64,000 nucleotides of DNA from JBKQHQ01 sp052148715 (GCA_052148715.1 JBKQHQ010000041.1:1-64000); one strand, 5' to 3'; positions 8,693-17,555 are shown, counted from the first letter of the stretch. The notes: generated from the sequence alone by a model not told the origin. Translations and numbers: made by a program.

Positions 8693-9561
8693 GTCCGCTC
8701 CCGCTCGCCGAACAAGCCGTTTGGCCGCAGAAGCAGAACGAGAATAAGGAGAGCATATGAGAAGGTCGTTTTCAGCGCCGGGGAGACGACCACGGCGGCA
8801 ATCGCTTCCGCGAGGCCGATGAGAACGCCGCCGAGCAAGGCGCCCGTCAAGCTGCCAAGCCCGCCGACGATGACGATGATGAATGAGATCAACGTGAAAT
8901 TAGTTGCCAGGAACGGCTGAGTGTCGAACAGCGGCGAGATCAGGGCGCCCGCGGCGCCGGCGCAGGCCATGCCGATGCCCGCGGTAACGGCATAGACCTG
9001 CTTTATTTTGATGCCGATGACCTGCGCGCCGGTCAGGTTGTCGGCGGCTGCACGGATCGAGCGGCCAAGCGTCGAGCGCTGAAGAAACAGGATAAGCGCA
9101 CCGATCATTGCGAGCGCCGCGAGCGCCGCCTGTGTCCGAATCACATCCAACCGCAACGGCCCGATGACATAGGAACGAAGGCTATCCGCACTCTGGATCG
9201 GGCGCGGGTCGGGCCCGAACAGCGCCAGGTGAAGGCCCGTGATGATGAGAGCGAAGGCGATGAATAGAATGAATTGGACATGCTGAGGACGATCGATGAA
9301 GGCGTTGACGACGCCCATTTGCAGTCCATAGCCGACCAGGAATAGCGCCAGCGCGGCGACCGGAGCGAGCGTCCAGGGTGGCCAGTGGGTCGCAACCCAC
9401 ATCCCGTAGGCGACATACATGCCAATCACGACCATCTCGCCATGGGCAAAATTGACGATGCGCATGACGCCGAAGATGATGGTCAAACCGAGCGCGATCA
9501 GCGCGTAGACGACTCCGATGAGGATGCCGCCGATGACGACGTGGAGGTAGAGGCTGGTCAC
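8689..9561 (-). CDS. livH: Branched-chain-type ABC transporter permease (LivH-like)
   Basis: The 290-residue membrane protein begins, after a GTG start, with TSLYLHVVIGG and the LivH signature LTIIFGVMRIVNFAHGE. About eight hydrophobic helices follow. The frame is open upstream for about 100 more codons, but that extension is Arg/Ser/Pro-rich, has no resemblance to LivH and reads into the binding-protein gene, so I placed the start at the GTG where family members begin. No strong ribosome-binding site is visible there. Translation may be coupled to the binding-protein gene ending about 50 bp upstream. Confidence 0.9.
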   Translation of the reverse strand: MTSLYLHVVIGGILIGVVYALIALGLTIIFGVMRIVNFAHGEMVVIGMYVAYGMWVATHWPPWTLAPVAALALFLVGYGLQMGVVNAFIDRPQHVQFILFIAFALIITGLHLALFGPDPRPIQSADSLRSYVIGPLRLDVIRTQAALAALAMIGALILFLQRSTLGRSIRAAADNLTGAQVIGIKIKQVYAVTAGIGMACAGAAGALISPLFDTQPFLATNFTLISFIIVIVGGLGSLTGALLGGVLIGLAEAIAAVVVSPALKTTFSYALLILVLLLRPNGLFGERERT

Positions 9562-9613
9562 GGCGTGGCCCGCCGGCGGCCGCGACCAGGACCGATCGCC
9601 GGCGGCATTCGGT

Positions 9614-10837
9614 TTAACGTTGATCGAAGGGCACGAGGGGGAAAACCGGCTTCGCCTCGCTCGCCTCCTGGGGAAGCACGACCAGCGGCCTGCCGCCCTG
9701 GTTTTGCAGCATGACGCCGCCGATATTCGGATTCTGCCCCTTCTCGTCGAAGCGAATGGGGCCGCCATAGACGATGTGGTCCTCGATGTTCGTCGCCTTG
9801 AGCGCGGCGTGAATGGCGGCGGGATCGGGTGATGCCGCGCGCTTGATCGCGTCGGCGGCAATCTCGACCGCTTCGAAGGCGAAGGCCGCGTTCAGATCGA
9901 AACGGTCCCCCGTCTCCTTCTCGAATCGGGCAACGATGCTCCGGGCGCGTGCCTTCGTCGGGTCGGCCCAAGGGACGCAGGACATATAGCCGTCGCCGTA
10001 TTTTCCGAGCGCGTCGGTAAAGGCCTTTTCGTAAGGGCCCGGGCTGCCCGGGCTGATGATGCCCATCGGGGACCAATTCTGCTTGACCATCTCGCGCACG
10101 ATCAGGATCGCATCGTTCACCCGCGTGATCGGCATCAACAGGTCGGCGCCGACCGCCCGCGCCTTGGCCACCTCCACTGAAAGGTCGGGTGCGCGCACGT
10201 CATAGGAGACCCGGTCCAAGATCTTGATCGGAACCTGCAAGCGCTCCCACAGCGCGTCCACGCCCCTGACCACGCCCTGGCCGAAGGTGTCATTCACGTG
10301 CATCATGACCGCGGTCTTGGGCTGCACGCCGGTCGCTGCGCCGAGCTGCTTGATGCGCGTCACCGCATTGGCAACCAGCGCCGTCGCCGGCGGAAAGTTG
10401 CGGAAGATCTGGGTAAAGCCCTGCTCGGTGATCTGGGGCGCCGACGCGATGTTGATCAGGAATGGGATCTTTGCCGCCTCGGCGGCCTGCGCGACCGAGA
10501 TCGTGCTGCCGGAATCGTTTGTCCCGATCAGGAGCGTGCAGCCGTCGCGGATCAGCCTTTCGGCAACGACCCGGCCGCTTTCCGGCTTCGATTCGGCGTC
10601 GCCGTAGACGAACTCCATCGCCGGACCGCCGGCTTCTCGGACGATCTTGGCGCCGAACTCGTTGCCCTTGCGCGTCTGCTGCCCCATGAAGGCCTGCACG
10701 CCGGTCAGATAAAGAATGACGCCGATCTTGACCGGACGCGCCTGCGCCAGAGCCTGGCCGGGCAGGAAGCTCGCGCCGAGCGCGCCCGCCCCGCTGGCCA
10801 AGGCTTGACGGCGAGTGATGGTCCTTCGATTGGTCAT
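9614..10837 (-). CDS. ABC transporter substrate-binding protein, branched-chain type, Tat signal
   Basis: The 407-residue periplasmic binding protein of the LivK-like family begins with a twin-arginine leader (ITRRQALASGAGALG, then a hydrophobic stretch ending GQALA), so it is probably exported folded through Tat. The mature part starts ARPVKIGVILYLTG, and two Rossmann-like lobes follow (YGDAESKPESGRVVAERLI, then NDTFGQGVVRGVDALWERL). It is the promoter-proximal gene of the liv set and 36 bp downstream of the molybdenum hydroxylase small subunit gene, so hydroxylase and importer may share one transcript. The ligand is unknown. Members of this family near catabolic genes often bind aromatic acids. 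Confidence 0.92.
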   Translation of the reverse strand: MTNRRTITRRQALASGAGALGASFLPGQALAQARPVKIGVILYLTGVQAFMGQQTRKGNEFGAKIVREAGGPAMEFVYGDAESKPESGRVVAERLIRDGCTLLIGTNDSGSTISVAQAAEAAKIPFLINIASAPQITEQGFTQIFRNFPPATALVANAVTRIKQLGAATGVQPKTAVMMHVNDTFGQGVVRGVDALWERLQVPIKILDRVSYDVRAPDLSVEVAKARAVGADLLMPITRVNDAILIVREMVKQNWSPMGIISPGSPGPYEKAFTDALGKYGDGYMSCVPWADPTKARARSIVARFEKETGDRFDLNAAFAFEAVEIAADAIKRAASPDPAAIHAALKATNIEDHIVYGGPIRFDEKGQNPNIGGVMLQNQGGRPLVVLPQEASEAKPVFPLVPFDQR

Positions 10838-10873
10838 GGCAAGATCTCCTCATTCGCCAAGATTTTGTCCGCT

Positions 10874-11362
10874 TCAAGCGCGGGCGCGCTCCGTGTGTCC
10901 GCGGACTTCGGAAAGTACGTCTTCGATGGCCTGCACAATCGACAGATAACCGGTGCAGCGGCACAGATTTCCGCCGAGCTCGGTCTTGATGCGATCGCGA
11001 TCGGCGTCGGGGAGCCGGCGCACGATGTCGTAGGCGGTTGCCAGCATTCCGGGCGTGCAAAATCCGCACTGCAGCGCATGGCGCAGGTTGAATGCGCGCC
11101 GGATCGAGCCCATCAAGGCATCGCCGGTGTAGCCCTCGACGGTCGTCACGTCGGCCCCGTCGGCCGCGGCGGCGAGCGTGATGCAGGACCGGATTGGATT
11201 GCCGTTCAGCATCAACGTGCAGGCGCCGCAGACACCGTGCTCGCAACCCAGATGCGTGCCGGTCAGTGAGCATTGCTCACGCACGAAATCGGCAAGCGAC
11301 AGGCGGTCGTCGATGGTGCGCGAGACCATCTCGCCGTTGACGCGAATGGTCACCGCTTTCAT
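10874..11362 (-). CDS. Molybdenum hydroxylase [2Fe-2S] subunit
   Basis: The 162-residue small subunit of a xanthine dehydrogenase/CO dehydrogenase-type enzyme carries two iron-sulfur clusters. The plant-ferredoxin-like cluster is bound by the Cys of HLGCEHGVCGACTLMLNG (about residues 37-55) with a Cys further on. The second is bound by CGFCTPGM (about 99-106) and CRCTGY (about 134-139). It passes electrons from the molybdenum site to FAD. Its start overlaps the FAD-subunit gene by 4 bp, giving gene order large-medium-small in transcription. Confidence 0.95.
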   Translation of the reverse strand: MKAVTIRVNGEMVSRTIDDRLSLADFVREQCSLTGTHLGCEHGVCGACTLMLNGNPIRSCITLAAAADGADVTTVEGYTGDALMGSIRRAFNLRHALQCGFCTPGMLATAYDIVRRLPDADRDRIKTELGGNLCRCTGYLSIVQAIEDVLSEVRGHTERARA

Positions 11363-12180
11363 TGCGTCGCCCCGCGCAGCGCCCGGCGGATGATCGCCCG
11401 ATGCAGCCCAACGTCCTCGGGGCTGATCTTCAAGGCATCAAGGTCGGTGTCGATCGCTTCAGTCATGGCGCCGTCCGAGGTTCTTGTCGCCAAGCCCTTG
11501 ACGGTCTGCCGCAGGAGTATCGGCGGATCGGCGCGCCGCGCCAGAATGGCCTTGCAGAATTGCCGGTCGCGATCGATCACGACGATCGCCATGGATTCCG
11601 CAAAGTCGCCCGGCTTGCGCGCGAACTTGGCGTGTCCCCAGCGGGCAGCCGGTGACAGTCTTGGAACCCGGATCGAGGAGACGATCTCGCCGGGCTCGAT
11701 GCCGGTGCTCAGCGGTCCCTTGACGAAGTCATCGACCTTGAGGGTGCGCTCGCCTCCGCGTCCGCGCAGCTTGAGGGAGGCGCCGAGCGTCCACAGGGTT
11801 GCGACCCAATCCGCGGCTGGATCGGCGTGCGCCAGGCTGCCGCCGATCGTGCCTCGATTTCGCACCGCGCGATAGGCAATGCCGTGCGCCACGTGGCGCA
11901 TCAGGCCGCGCGTCACGTCGGGTACTTCGCCGTCCTCGATCTGAGCATGCGTCACGCACGGCCCGAGCGTTAGCTCCAAGCCCTCGACCGAGCTGCGGCG
12001 TAACTCCTCGATATGGCTGATGTCGATCAGTTGCGTTGGCGAGGCCAATCGTAAGTTCAACAACGGACCGAGCGATTGCCCTCCGGCGATGACGCGAGCG
12101 TCTGCTGGCGCGCTCGCCAAAATCGCGACCGCATGATCGAGGGAAGAAGCGCGCGTATAGGTGAGCGGTGCAGGCTTCAT
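11359..12180 (-). CDS. Molybdenum hydroxylase FAD-binding (medium) subunit
   Basis: The 273-residue CoxM/XdhB-like subunit has the FAD-binding motifs AGGQSLGPLLNLRL (about residues 31-45) and TIGGSLAHADPAAD (about 112-125), plus the C-terminal CO dehydrogenase flavoprotein domain. It accepts electrons from the iron-sulfur subunit and hands them to an acceptor that the sequence does not identify. It is joined by 4-bp overlaps to both neighbouring subunit genes, so expression is coupled and stoichiometric. Confidence 0.95.
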   Translation of the reverse strand: MKPAPLTYTRASSLDHAVAILASAPADARVIAGGQSLGPLLNLRLASPTQLIDISHIEELRRSSVEGLELTLGPCVTHAQIEDGEVPDVTRGLMRHVAHGIAYRAVRNRGTIGGSLAHADPAADWVATLWTLGASLKLRGRGGERTLKVDDFVKGPLSTGIEPGEIVSSIRVPRLSPAARWGHAKFARKPGDFAESMAIVVIDRDRQFCKAILARRADPPILLRQTVKGLATRTSDGAMTEAIDTDLDALKISPEDVGLHRAIIRRALRGATQ

Positions 12181-14525
12181 GACCGAGGTCCCGAACGTGC
12201 GGCGAGGATCGCGGCGCGCACGCGGCGCGCGGTGATCGGCGTCTCGAAGATGGCGGCGCGCAGCGGGCGCAGCGCGTCGTTCACCGCGTTGGCAATGGCC
12301 GCGGGCGGACCGATTGCGCCGTTCTCACCGATACCCTTGATCCCGAAGATAGCGAAAGGCGATGGGGTCTCGATGAACTCCAGCTTCAAATCCGGCATCG
12401 CCGGCGCCGTCGGTGCCGCATAGTCGGCAAGCGTCGTCGCCGTCGGCTGCCCCAATGAGTCATAGGTGGATTCTTCGTACAGCGCGTTGCCCAGGCCGTT
12501 GGAAAATCCGCCGACGATCTGCCCCTCGACCAAGAGCGGGTTCACGCGTTTCCCGCAGTCCGCAACGATCGCATAATCCAGAATATCGACGCCGCCGGTC
12601 TCCGGGTCGACGGCGACCACCGCCGCATGCGCGGAATAGGAGAAGACGCCGGGATCGTGCGCTTTGTGCCCGGCGGTCGCCGTCAGGCCCGTGGGGTCCA
12701 TCCCGTCCGGCAGTTCTTCCGGATGATGATACCAGGCGCGGCCGATGGCCGAGAGCTCGATCGTGCCGCGCGGACCAACGACGCGGCCCTCCCGAACCTG
12801 CACCTCGGTGTCCTTGCATTGCAGGAGATGGGCGCCGATCTTGGCGATCGGAGCTTTCAAGGCCCGGCACGCCTCCGCGACCGCGCCGCCGGTCGTGACC
12901 ATCGAGCGCGAGGTGTAAGTCCCGGTTCCGGCCGGCGAGCTCGACGTATCACCAAATCTGACGGAGACTTTGTGCGGGTCGATGCCCAGTATTTCATGCG
13001 CCACTTGGGCGAAAACCGTTTCATGCCCTTGGCCGTGCGAATGGCTCCCGACTTCCAGGATCAACTCGCCATCGCCGGTCAATCGTGCGACCGCTGGTTC
13101 CATGCCGGGAACGAGCTCGATCCCCCAGGCCGAATATCCGAACGGGCCGGTGCCATACGCGGTCTGCTCATAAAAACAGGCGAAGCCCAGTCCGATCAAG
13201 CGTCCGTCAGGCTCGACCTGGCGCTGCCGATTTCTGATGGCGGGCAGGTCGACCAAGGCCGCCGCGCGGCGGAGCGCGGCGGGATAGTCGCCGCTATCGA
13301 GCATCTTTTTGGTAATCGACGCATAGGGCATCTGCGCCGGCTTGACGAGATTGCGCAGACGCACTTCGAGCGGATCGATGCCGACGGCGTCGGCCACGGC
13401 GTCCATGAGGACTTCGTGGCCGCAGCACGATAGCGGACGCGCCACCCCGCGAAATGGCTGTCCCGCCGGCTTGTTGCTGACGACGTTGACGGCTCGCCCG
13501 CGGAATGCGCGGATGTCGTAACAACCCTGCATGTTGCCGATCGCCAATCCGCCTTCGATTCCGGCCGGCCAAGGCCAAGGCGAATAGGCGCCCGAATCGA
13601 CGATGACGTCGCATTCCATGCCGAGCACGCGGCCATCGGCGTCGGCATAGGCGGTCACCTTGCAATGGTAGTCGCGGCAGTTCGCATCGCAAACGAGCGA
13701 CTCGTAACGGTCCTGTATCCAACGCACCGGCTTGCGAAGATGCGCCGCAGCCCAGGCGACGCAGACCGTCTCGCTCTCCACGTAGGACTTGAGACCGAAG
13801 GAGGCGCCGACATCGGGCGCGACGACACGCAGGCGTCGCTGGCTTATGCCCAGCACCTGGGCAAGGCCGATCTGCACCGGTACCGGCAGCTGGTGGGAGA
13901 CATAGACCACGAGCTCATCCAGCCGGCCGTCGAAGTTGGCGACGCAGGCGCGTCCCTCGAGCGTCAACGGATGCTGCCGGTTCATGCGGAAGCTTCGCTC
14001 GACGACGTGCGCCGCGGCGGCCTTGGCGGCGGCGAGGTCGCCGCCCTCGAGCTTCAGCTCCACGAGGACATTGTCGCCCCAGTCGTCGTGGACCAGAGGT
14101 GCACCGCCGGCCAGCGCGTCCCACATCGACACGACAGGACGGAGCTCCTCGAACTCGACCTCGACCTGGCCGGCGATGTCTTCGGCTTCCGCGGCGCACG
14201 ACCCGAGCGCCATCGCGATCGGTTCGCCGACATGTCTGACTTTCTGCCCCGCCAGCACCGGCCAGTCCGAAGGCTTGAAGCCCGGGAGCGTCGCGGTCGA
14301 TCTAATTCGACCCACCCCCTGAAGATCGGGGGCGCAAAAGACGCAAGGCTCGAAACTCGCGGGCTTGGTGACGCGCAAGATACGGGCGTGGGCATGCGGG
14401 CTGCGGACGAAGGCGGCGTGCAGCATCCCGGGAAGGAAAATATCGGCGCAATATTGTGCGCACCCGGTGAGAAAGCGATCATCCTCGAGGCGGGGAAGGC
14501 TTGCGCCGATGCCAAGTCCGCTCAC
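12177..14525 (-). CDS. Molybdenum hydroxylase large (molybdopterin-binding) subunit
   Basis: At 782 residues this is a full-length family member. The N-terminal a/b-hammerhead domain starts LGIGASLPRLEDDRFLTG. The two molybdenum-cofactor domains follow, with ASFGLKSY, the GSHSHGQGHET loop, GTGTYTSRS and the C-terminal GIGENGAIG segment carrying the catalytic Glu. There is no AYRCSFR active-site loop of CO dehydrogenase; the matching region reads QPFRGVARPL, so it is a hydroxylase of an organic substrate rather than CoxL. It is the first gene of a large-medium-small operon and faces a divergent MarR gene. The partial gene at the left edge of the window is a paralogue, so two such enzymes may act in one pathway. 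Confidence 0.95.
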   Translation of the reverse strand: MSGLGIGASLPRLEDDRFLTGCAQYCADIFLPGMLHAAFVRSPHAHARILRVTKPASFEPCVFCAPDLQGVGRIRSTATLPGFKPSDWPVLAGQKVRHVGEPIAMALGSCAAEAEDIAGQVEVEFEELRPVVSMWDALAGGAPLVHDDWGDNVLVELKLEGGDLAAAKAAAAHVVERSFRMNRQHPLTLEGRACVANFDGRLDELVVYVSHQLPVPVQIGLAQVLGISQRRLRVVAPDVGASFGLKSYVESETVCVAWAAAHLRKPVRWIQDRYESLVCDANCRDYHCKVTAYADADGRVLGMECDVIVDSGAYSPWPWPAGIEGGLAIGNMQGCYDIRAFRGRAVNVVSNKPAGQPFRGVARPLSCCGHEVLMDAVADAVGIDPLEVRLRNLVKPAQMPYASITKKMLDSGDYPAALRRAAALVDLPAIRNRQRQVEPDGRLIGLGFACFYEQTAYGTGPFGYSAWGIELVPGMEPAVARLTGDGELILEVGSHSHGQGHETVFAQVAHEILGIDPHKVSVRFGDTSSSPAGTGTYTSRSMVTTGGAVAEACRALKAPIAKIGAHLLQCKDTEVQVREGRVVGPRGTIELSAIGRAWYHHPEELPDGMDPTGLTATAGHKAHDPGVFSYSAHAAVVAVDPETGGVDILDYAIVADCGKRVNPLLVEGQIVGGFSNGLGNALYEESTYDSLGQPTATTLADYAAPTAPAMPDLKLEFIETPSPFAIFGIKGIGENGAIGPPAAIANAVNDALRPLRAAIFETPITARRVRAAILAARSGPRS

Positions 14526-14881
14526 GTGCCAAGTCCGTCCAAGCGCCGCTCCTCATGCGCGAGAATTGCAACAGATCTGCCTCAAACGTTCGTTCAGGAG
14601 CCTAGCCGACCCTTCCTGGAGATGTAGCGCCGGCGTCACCCAGGCGATGGCCGCACCGCCGCTTTGCAAAGCAAGGGGACAAGCATGAGCCTATACAAGC
14701 CCCGTGCCAGTTACAAGCTTAAACACGTGCTTAGACACGTATGTTGGGTTGAGCTCGCGCCAATGTTGCTGCAGGATGGCGTCGATCTCGCTTGGACGCT
14801 GGAGTTCGGGAGCCTTATGTTCGGGTGGCGGACGCCGGCGGGTGCCGCCGACTGCAGGCGAGTTGCACAGAGGATGAGCAA
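14526..14881. promoter_or_regulatory. Divergent intergenic region between hydroxylase operon and marR
   Basis: These 356 bp separate two divergently read transcription units and must hold both promoters. The only structure I can point to is the ACACGT pair at 14723-14740 (separate entry). Short open frames on both strands exist here but show no recognisable domain and no good ribosome-binding site. Confidence 0.5.
14721..14742. promoter_or_regulatory. Candidate MarR operator
   Basis: ACACGT occurs twice, 12 bp apart (14723-14728 and 14735-14740). The inner bases form the inverted repeat CGTG-CTTAGA-CACG (14726-14739). Spacing of about one helical turn suits a dimeric winged-helix regulator such as the MarR protein encoded 140 bp downstream. 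This is inference from pattern only. Confidence 0.4.
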
Positions 14882-15376
14882 GTGAAGGTGCGAAAAAAAA
14901 GCGTAGCGCACAAATCACCCAGGCGATTTGATCTCGCCCAGCATCCGATGTTTTACATGGCGCATATTCTGCACCGTAATGCTGAGAACGTAGCAGCCGC
15001 GCTCCGTCCCAGTCGCTTCGATCCCTCGGCTTGGCGGGTGCTAGCGACGCTGCAATATCGCGACGGCCTTACGATCAAGGAGCTCTCGCGCTTCTCCGTG
15101 CTCGAACGCTCGTTCGTCAGTCGCGTAGTGCTCAAGCTCGAGCGTGACGGGGTCGTTCAAAGGCGGACGTCGGCGCACGACCGGCGCGCCGTTCGCGTCA
15201 CGCTGACGCGCAAGGGTCTCGAGGTATTCCGCACGATCCTGCTTCCAGCCACCCGGCACCAAGTCAAGATCGCATTCGCCGGGATCGCCAAGAAGGACAT
15301 GGATGTGATGTTCTCGGTGCTGGCTCGCGCTATGAGGAATGTCTATGCGGCAGGAAACGGGTTCCCACCCCTGTGA
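14882..15376 (+). CDS. MarR-family transcriptional regulator
   Basis: The 164-residue protein has a winged-helix MarR domain: a dimerisation helix (FYMAHILHRNAENV), a recognition region (TIKELSRFSVLERSFVSRVVLKLERDG) and the wing (RRTSAHDRRAVRVTLTRKG), where the DxRxxxxxLT pattern is typical. I chose the GTG at 14882, which has AGAGGA eight bases upstream. Longer versions add about 30 residues without homology. Divergent from the molybdenum hydroxylase operon, it probably represses that operon and itself, released by the substrate or its CoA ester. Confidence 0.9.
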   Translation: MKVRKKSVAHKSPRRFDLAQHPMFYMAHILHRNAENVAAALRPSRFDPSAWRVLATLQYRDGLTIKELSRFSVLERSFVSRVVLKLERDGVVQRRTSAHDRRAVRVTLTRKGLEVFRTILLPATRHQVKIAFAGIAKKDMDVMFSVLARAMRNVYAAGNGFPPL

Positions 15377-15447
15377 AATCGACTAACGCTGCGGCGCTTA
15401 GCTGTGAGCTCGGGCAGCCGTTCTCGGCCGGCGTGGCGGTTCGGGTC

Positions 15448-15472
15448 ATGATGTCGCGGCTCATGTCGAGGC
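15448..15472 (-). pseudogene. 25-bp copy of the BKACE gene start
   Basis: These 25 bases are identical to 6208-6232, which span the start codon, the first six codons and eight upstream bases of the BKACE gene. On the minus strand they read ATG and the codons for MSRDI. Beyond the identical stretch the similarity stops on both sides, so this is at most a relic of a duplicated or recombined gene start. Confidence 0.5.
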
Positions 15473-15490
15473 CCCCTCCTTTGCAACGGC

Positions 15491-15603
15491 GTCATTGCGA
15501 GCACCCGGATCGGCGCTGCGCGCCGTCCGAGTGCAGGCTCCGCGAAGCAATCCCGAGCGTGCGGCACGAGATTGCCACGGGCGCTACGCGCCCTCGCAAT
15601 GAC
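15491..15603. repeat. Palindromic repeat (GTCATTGCGAG...CTCGCAATGAC), copy 1
   Basis: The 11-bp ends are perfect inverted repeats (15491-15501 and 15593-15603). Inside are CGAAGCAATC/GATTGCC segments and GC-rich hairpins. The second copy at 15693-15763 is shorter. The family is widespread in Bradyrhizobium-like genomes (recollection). Confidence 0.85.
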
Positions 15604-15638
15604 AGTCCCCGTGGCGTCGCCGATCTACACAACGTGTG

Positions 15639-15666
15639 TTGACATACTTTATGTAGATGATAGGAT
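15639..15666 (+). promoter_or_regulatory. Candidate promoter with overlapping inverted repeat
   Basis: TTGACA (15639-15644) is followed after 16 bp by TAGGAT (15661-15666). The perfect inverted repeat ACATA-CTT-TATGT begins in the -35 hexamer and covers the spacer. This looks like a repressible promoter. The next gene on this strand starts about 255 bp downstream, beyond a palindromic repeat, so the assignment to that gene is uncertain. Confidence 0.35.
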
Positions 15667-15692
15667 GTGCTCGAATCGAGGGAAGCCCCATT

Positions 15693-15763
15693 GTCGTTGC
15701 GAGCGGAGCGAAGCAATCTCATGTGGCACGCGATTGCCGCGCGCGCTGCGCCCTCGCAATGGC
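15693..15763. repeat. Palindromic repeat (GTCGTTGCGAG...CTCGCAATGGC), copy 2
   Basis: This is a shorter relative of the repeat at 15491-15603, with the same end sequences, GAGCGAAGCAATC inside and the GCGCTGCGCCCTCGCAATG right end. Confidence 0.8.
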
Positions 15764-15920
15764 GGGTCCGCATCTGCGTCGGGCTATTGCGGGCGCCGTC
15801 GTCGCGAGTGTGCGGGAGGAGCACCTGTTATTTTCCTGTATTTTCAGGCGGGCCGACCGTATGAGCGAGAAGGCGCCGACACGGTGGACGGCGGGGCTAA
15901 GCATCCATAGAGGCGCATGA

Positions 15921-17546
15921 ATGCCGAGAACGCTTGATCGCAGTTACGACGGTATCATCATCGGCGCCGGCCAGCACGGTATGGTCCTCGGCTCCTACTT
16001 GGCGAAGGCCGGCTTGAGCATCCTACTGGTCGATCGCCGCCTCGACTACGGCGGCGGGCTGATGACCAACGAGGCGACGCTTCCGGGCTTCTACCACAAC
16101 CTGCATTCGATCAACCATTTTCAGATCAGCGACGCGCCCTGGTTCAAGGATCTCGGGCTGGCCGAGCGGGTGACCTACATAACCCCGCGCTACGAGTTCG
16201 CGCAGGCGCATCGCGACGGCAGCGCGCTCGTGTTCGGGCGCGACGCGCAAGAGACGCTCGCCAATGTGGCACGCTTCTCCAAGCGGGATGCGGCGACGTT
16301 TCGGGAATGGAACTTGAAGGCCGAAGAAATGACGGCGCGGATCTTCCTGCCCGAGCGCTTCGCCGAGCCCCTGCCGCAAGAGGAGCGCGAGGCGTTGCTG
16401 TCGCAATGCGCGATCGGCCGCGATTTTTTGGCGGTCACCCGGCGGCAGCCTTTGGACGTGGTGCAGGAGCTGTTCGAGAACGAGCATGTCAAGCTGCTGT
16501 TTCTCTTCAAGGTGTCGCTGTTCGGCACCTGGCTGACCGACACGCTCTCCAAGACCAGCCCGATGGGCTCGGTGATCCGCGCCTTTGATTTTCGGAGCGG
16601 ATATCAGCTCTGCCGTGGCGGTTCGTTCAATCTGGCACGGGGCCTGATGGAGACGTTCATCGCCGCCGGCGGGACCTTTCAAAACCAGGTGGAGATCGAC
16701 CGCATCGTGGTCGAGGGCGGCAAGGCGACCGGAATTGCGCTTGCCGACGGCCGCATGGTGCGCGCAATGCAGTTCGTGGCGAGCACCATCGATATGCACC
16801 AGACGTTCGAGAAGCTGATCGGACGCGATCAGCTGCCGGCGGCGTTCGTTACCAAGCTCGACAAGTTCCAGTACACCAGTTGGACGCTGTTCGGACTCCA
16901 CCTGGCGCTGAATGAAAGTCCGCGGTTTGCCGCGGCGACGTTTGATCCGAATATCGACCGGGCGCTGAAATGGAGCGTCGGGGCCGAGACCATGGACGAT
17001 TTGTTCTCAGCGCACGAGGACGTAAAAGCAAACCGCGTGCCGCGCATCGTCCAGTTCGGCTCGGGGCCGCTGAGCCTGCTCGACCCGACGCAGGCACCGC
17101 GCGGAAAGCACACGACCTATGCGTGGCACGTGATGCCTTTCGATCCTGATATCGGCGGTCAGGATTGGGTGGATTTCAAGGAGGAATTCTCCGAAAAAAT
17201 CATCGAAACATTTTTCCGGTACTGTCCAAACATGACCAGCGACAACATCCTCGGCAAATATGCCTATACGGCGAAGGAATACGTCCAAGAGCTGCCGAAC
17301 ATGCGCGGCGGCGACATTTTCATGGGGGCGTTCAATGCCGAGCAGGTCATGTACAACCATGCGGGCTACCGCACGCCGCTGCCGAACTTATACATGGCAG
17401 GATCGCCCGCGCATCCCGGCGGAGCGATCTCCGGCGGCGCCGGCTACATCGCCGCCGGAGTCATCGCTCGGGATCTGGGGATCGTTCCCTGGTGGCGCCC
17501 CGGCGACGCGCGCGAGGTCTTAAGCAAACTCGCGCGGGCGGGGTGA
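15921..17546 (+). CDS. FAD-dependent oxidoreductase, phytoene dehydrogenase-like (CrtI/COG1233 type)
   Basis: The 541-residue flavoprotein has the dinucleotide-binding motif GIIIGAGQHGMVLGSYLAKAG near residues 11-31 and an acidic-then-basic strand end (LLVDRR). The C-terminal FAD motif GSPAHPGGAISGGAGYIAAGVI is typical of phytoene-desaturase-like amine-oxidase-fold enzymes. It is longer than and distinct from true CrtI, and no carotenoid genes are nearby, so the substrate is unknown. The gene stands alone between a repeat-rich junction and a convergent toxin-antitoxin pair that ends 10 bp past its stop. Confidence 0.85.
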   Translation: MPRTLDRSYDGIIIGAGQHGMVLGSYLAKAGLSILLVDRRLDYGGGLMTNEATLPGFYHNLHSINHFQISDAPWFKDLGLAERVTYITPRYEFAQAHRDGSALVFGRDAQETLANVARFSKRDAATFREWNLKAEEMTARIFLPERFAEPLPQEEREALLSQCAIGRDFLAVTRRQPLDVVQELFENEHVKLLFLFKVSLFGTWLTDTLSKTSPMGSVIRAFDFRSGYQLCRGGSFNLARGLMETFIAAGGTFQNQVEIDRIVVEGGKATGIALADGRMVRAMQFVASTIDMHQTFEKLIGRDQLPAAFVTKLDKFQYTSWTLFGLHLALNESPRFAAATFDPNIDRALKWSVGAETMDDLFSAHEDVKANRVPRIVQFGSGPLSLLDPTQAPRGKHTTYAWHVMPFDPDIGGQDWVDFKEEFSEKIIETFFRYCPNMTSDNILGKYAYTAKEYVQELPNMRGGDIFMGAFNAEQVMYNHAGYRTPLPNLYMAGSPAHPGGAISGGAGYIAAGVIARDLGIVPWWRPGDAREVLSKLARAG

Positions 17547-17555
17547 GCGCTGCAG

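Larger units (their letters stand above)
15377..15920. other. Gene-free 544-bp junction with repeats and a BKACE start copy
   Basis: No credible gene was found between marR and the flavoprotein gene. The stretch holds a 25-bp copy of the BKACE translation start, two palindromic repeats and a promoter-like sequence, listed separately. Confidence 0.6.

Noticed and set aside
12177..14525. Carbon monoxide dehydrogenase large subunit (coxL)
   Set aside because: The AYRCSFR loop of form I CoxL is absent, and no coxDEF-type accessory genes are present.
14664..14918. Two short overlapping open frames in the marR upstream region
   Set aside because: Neither has a recognisable domain, and both overlap the likely operator and the marR ribosome-binding site.
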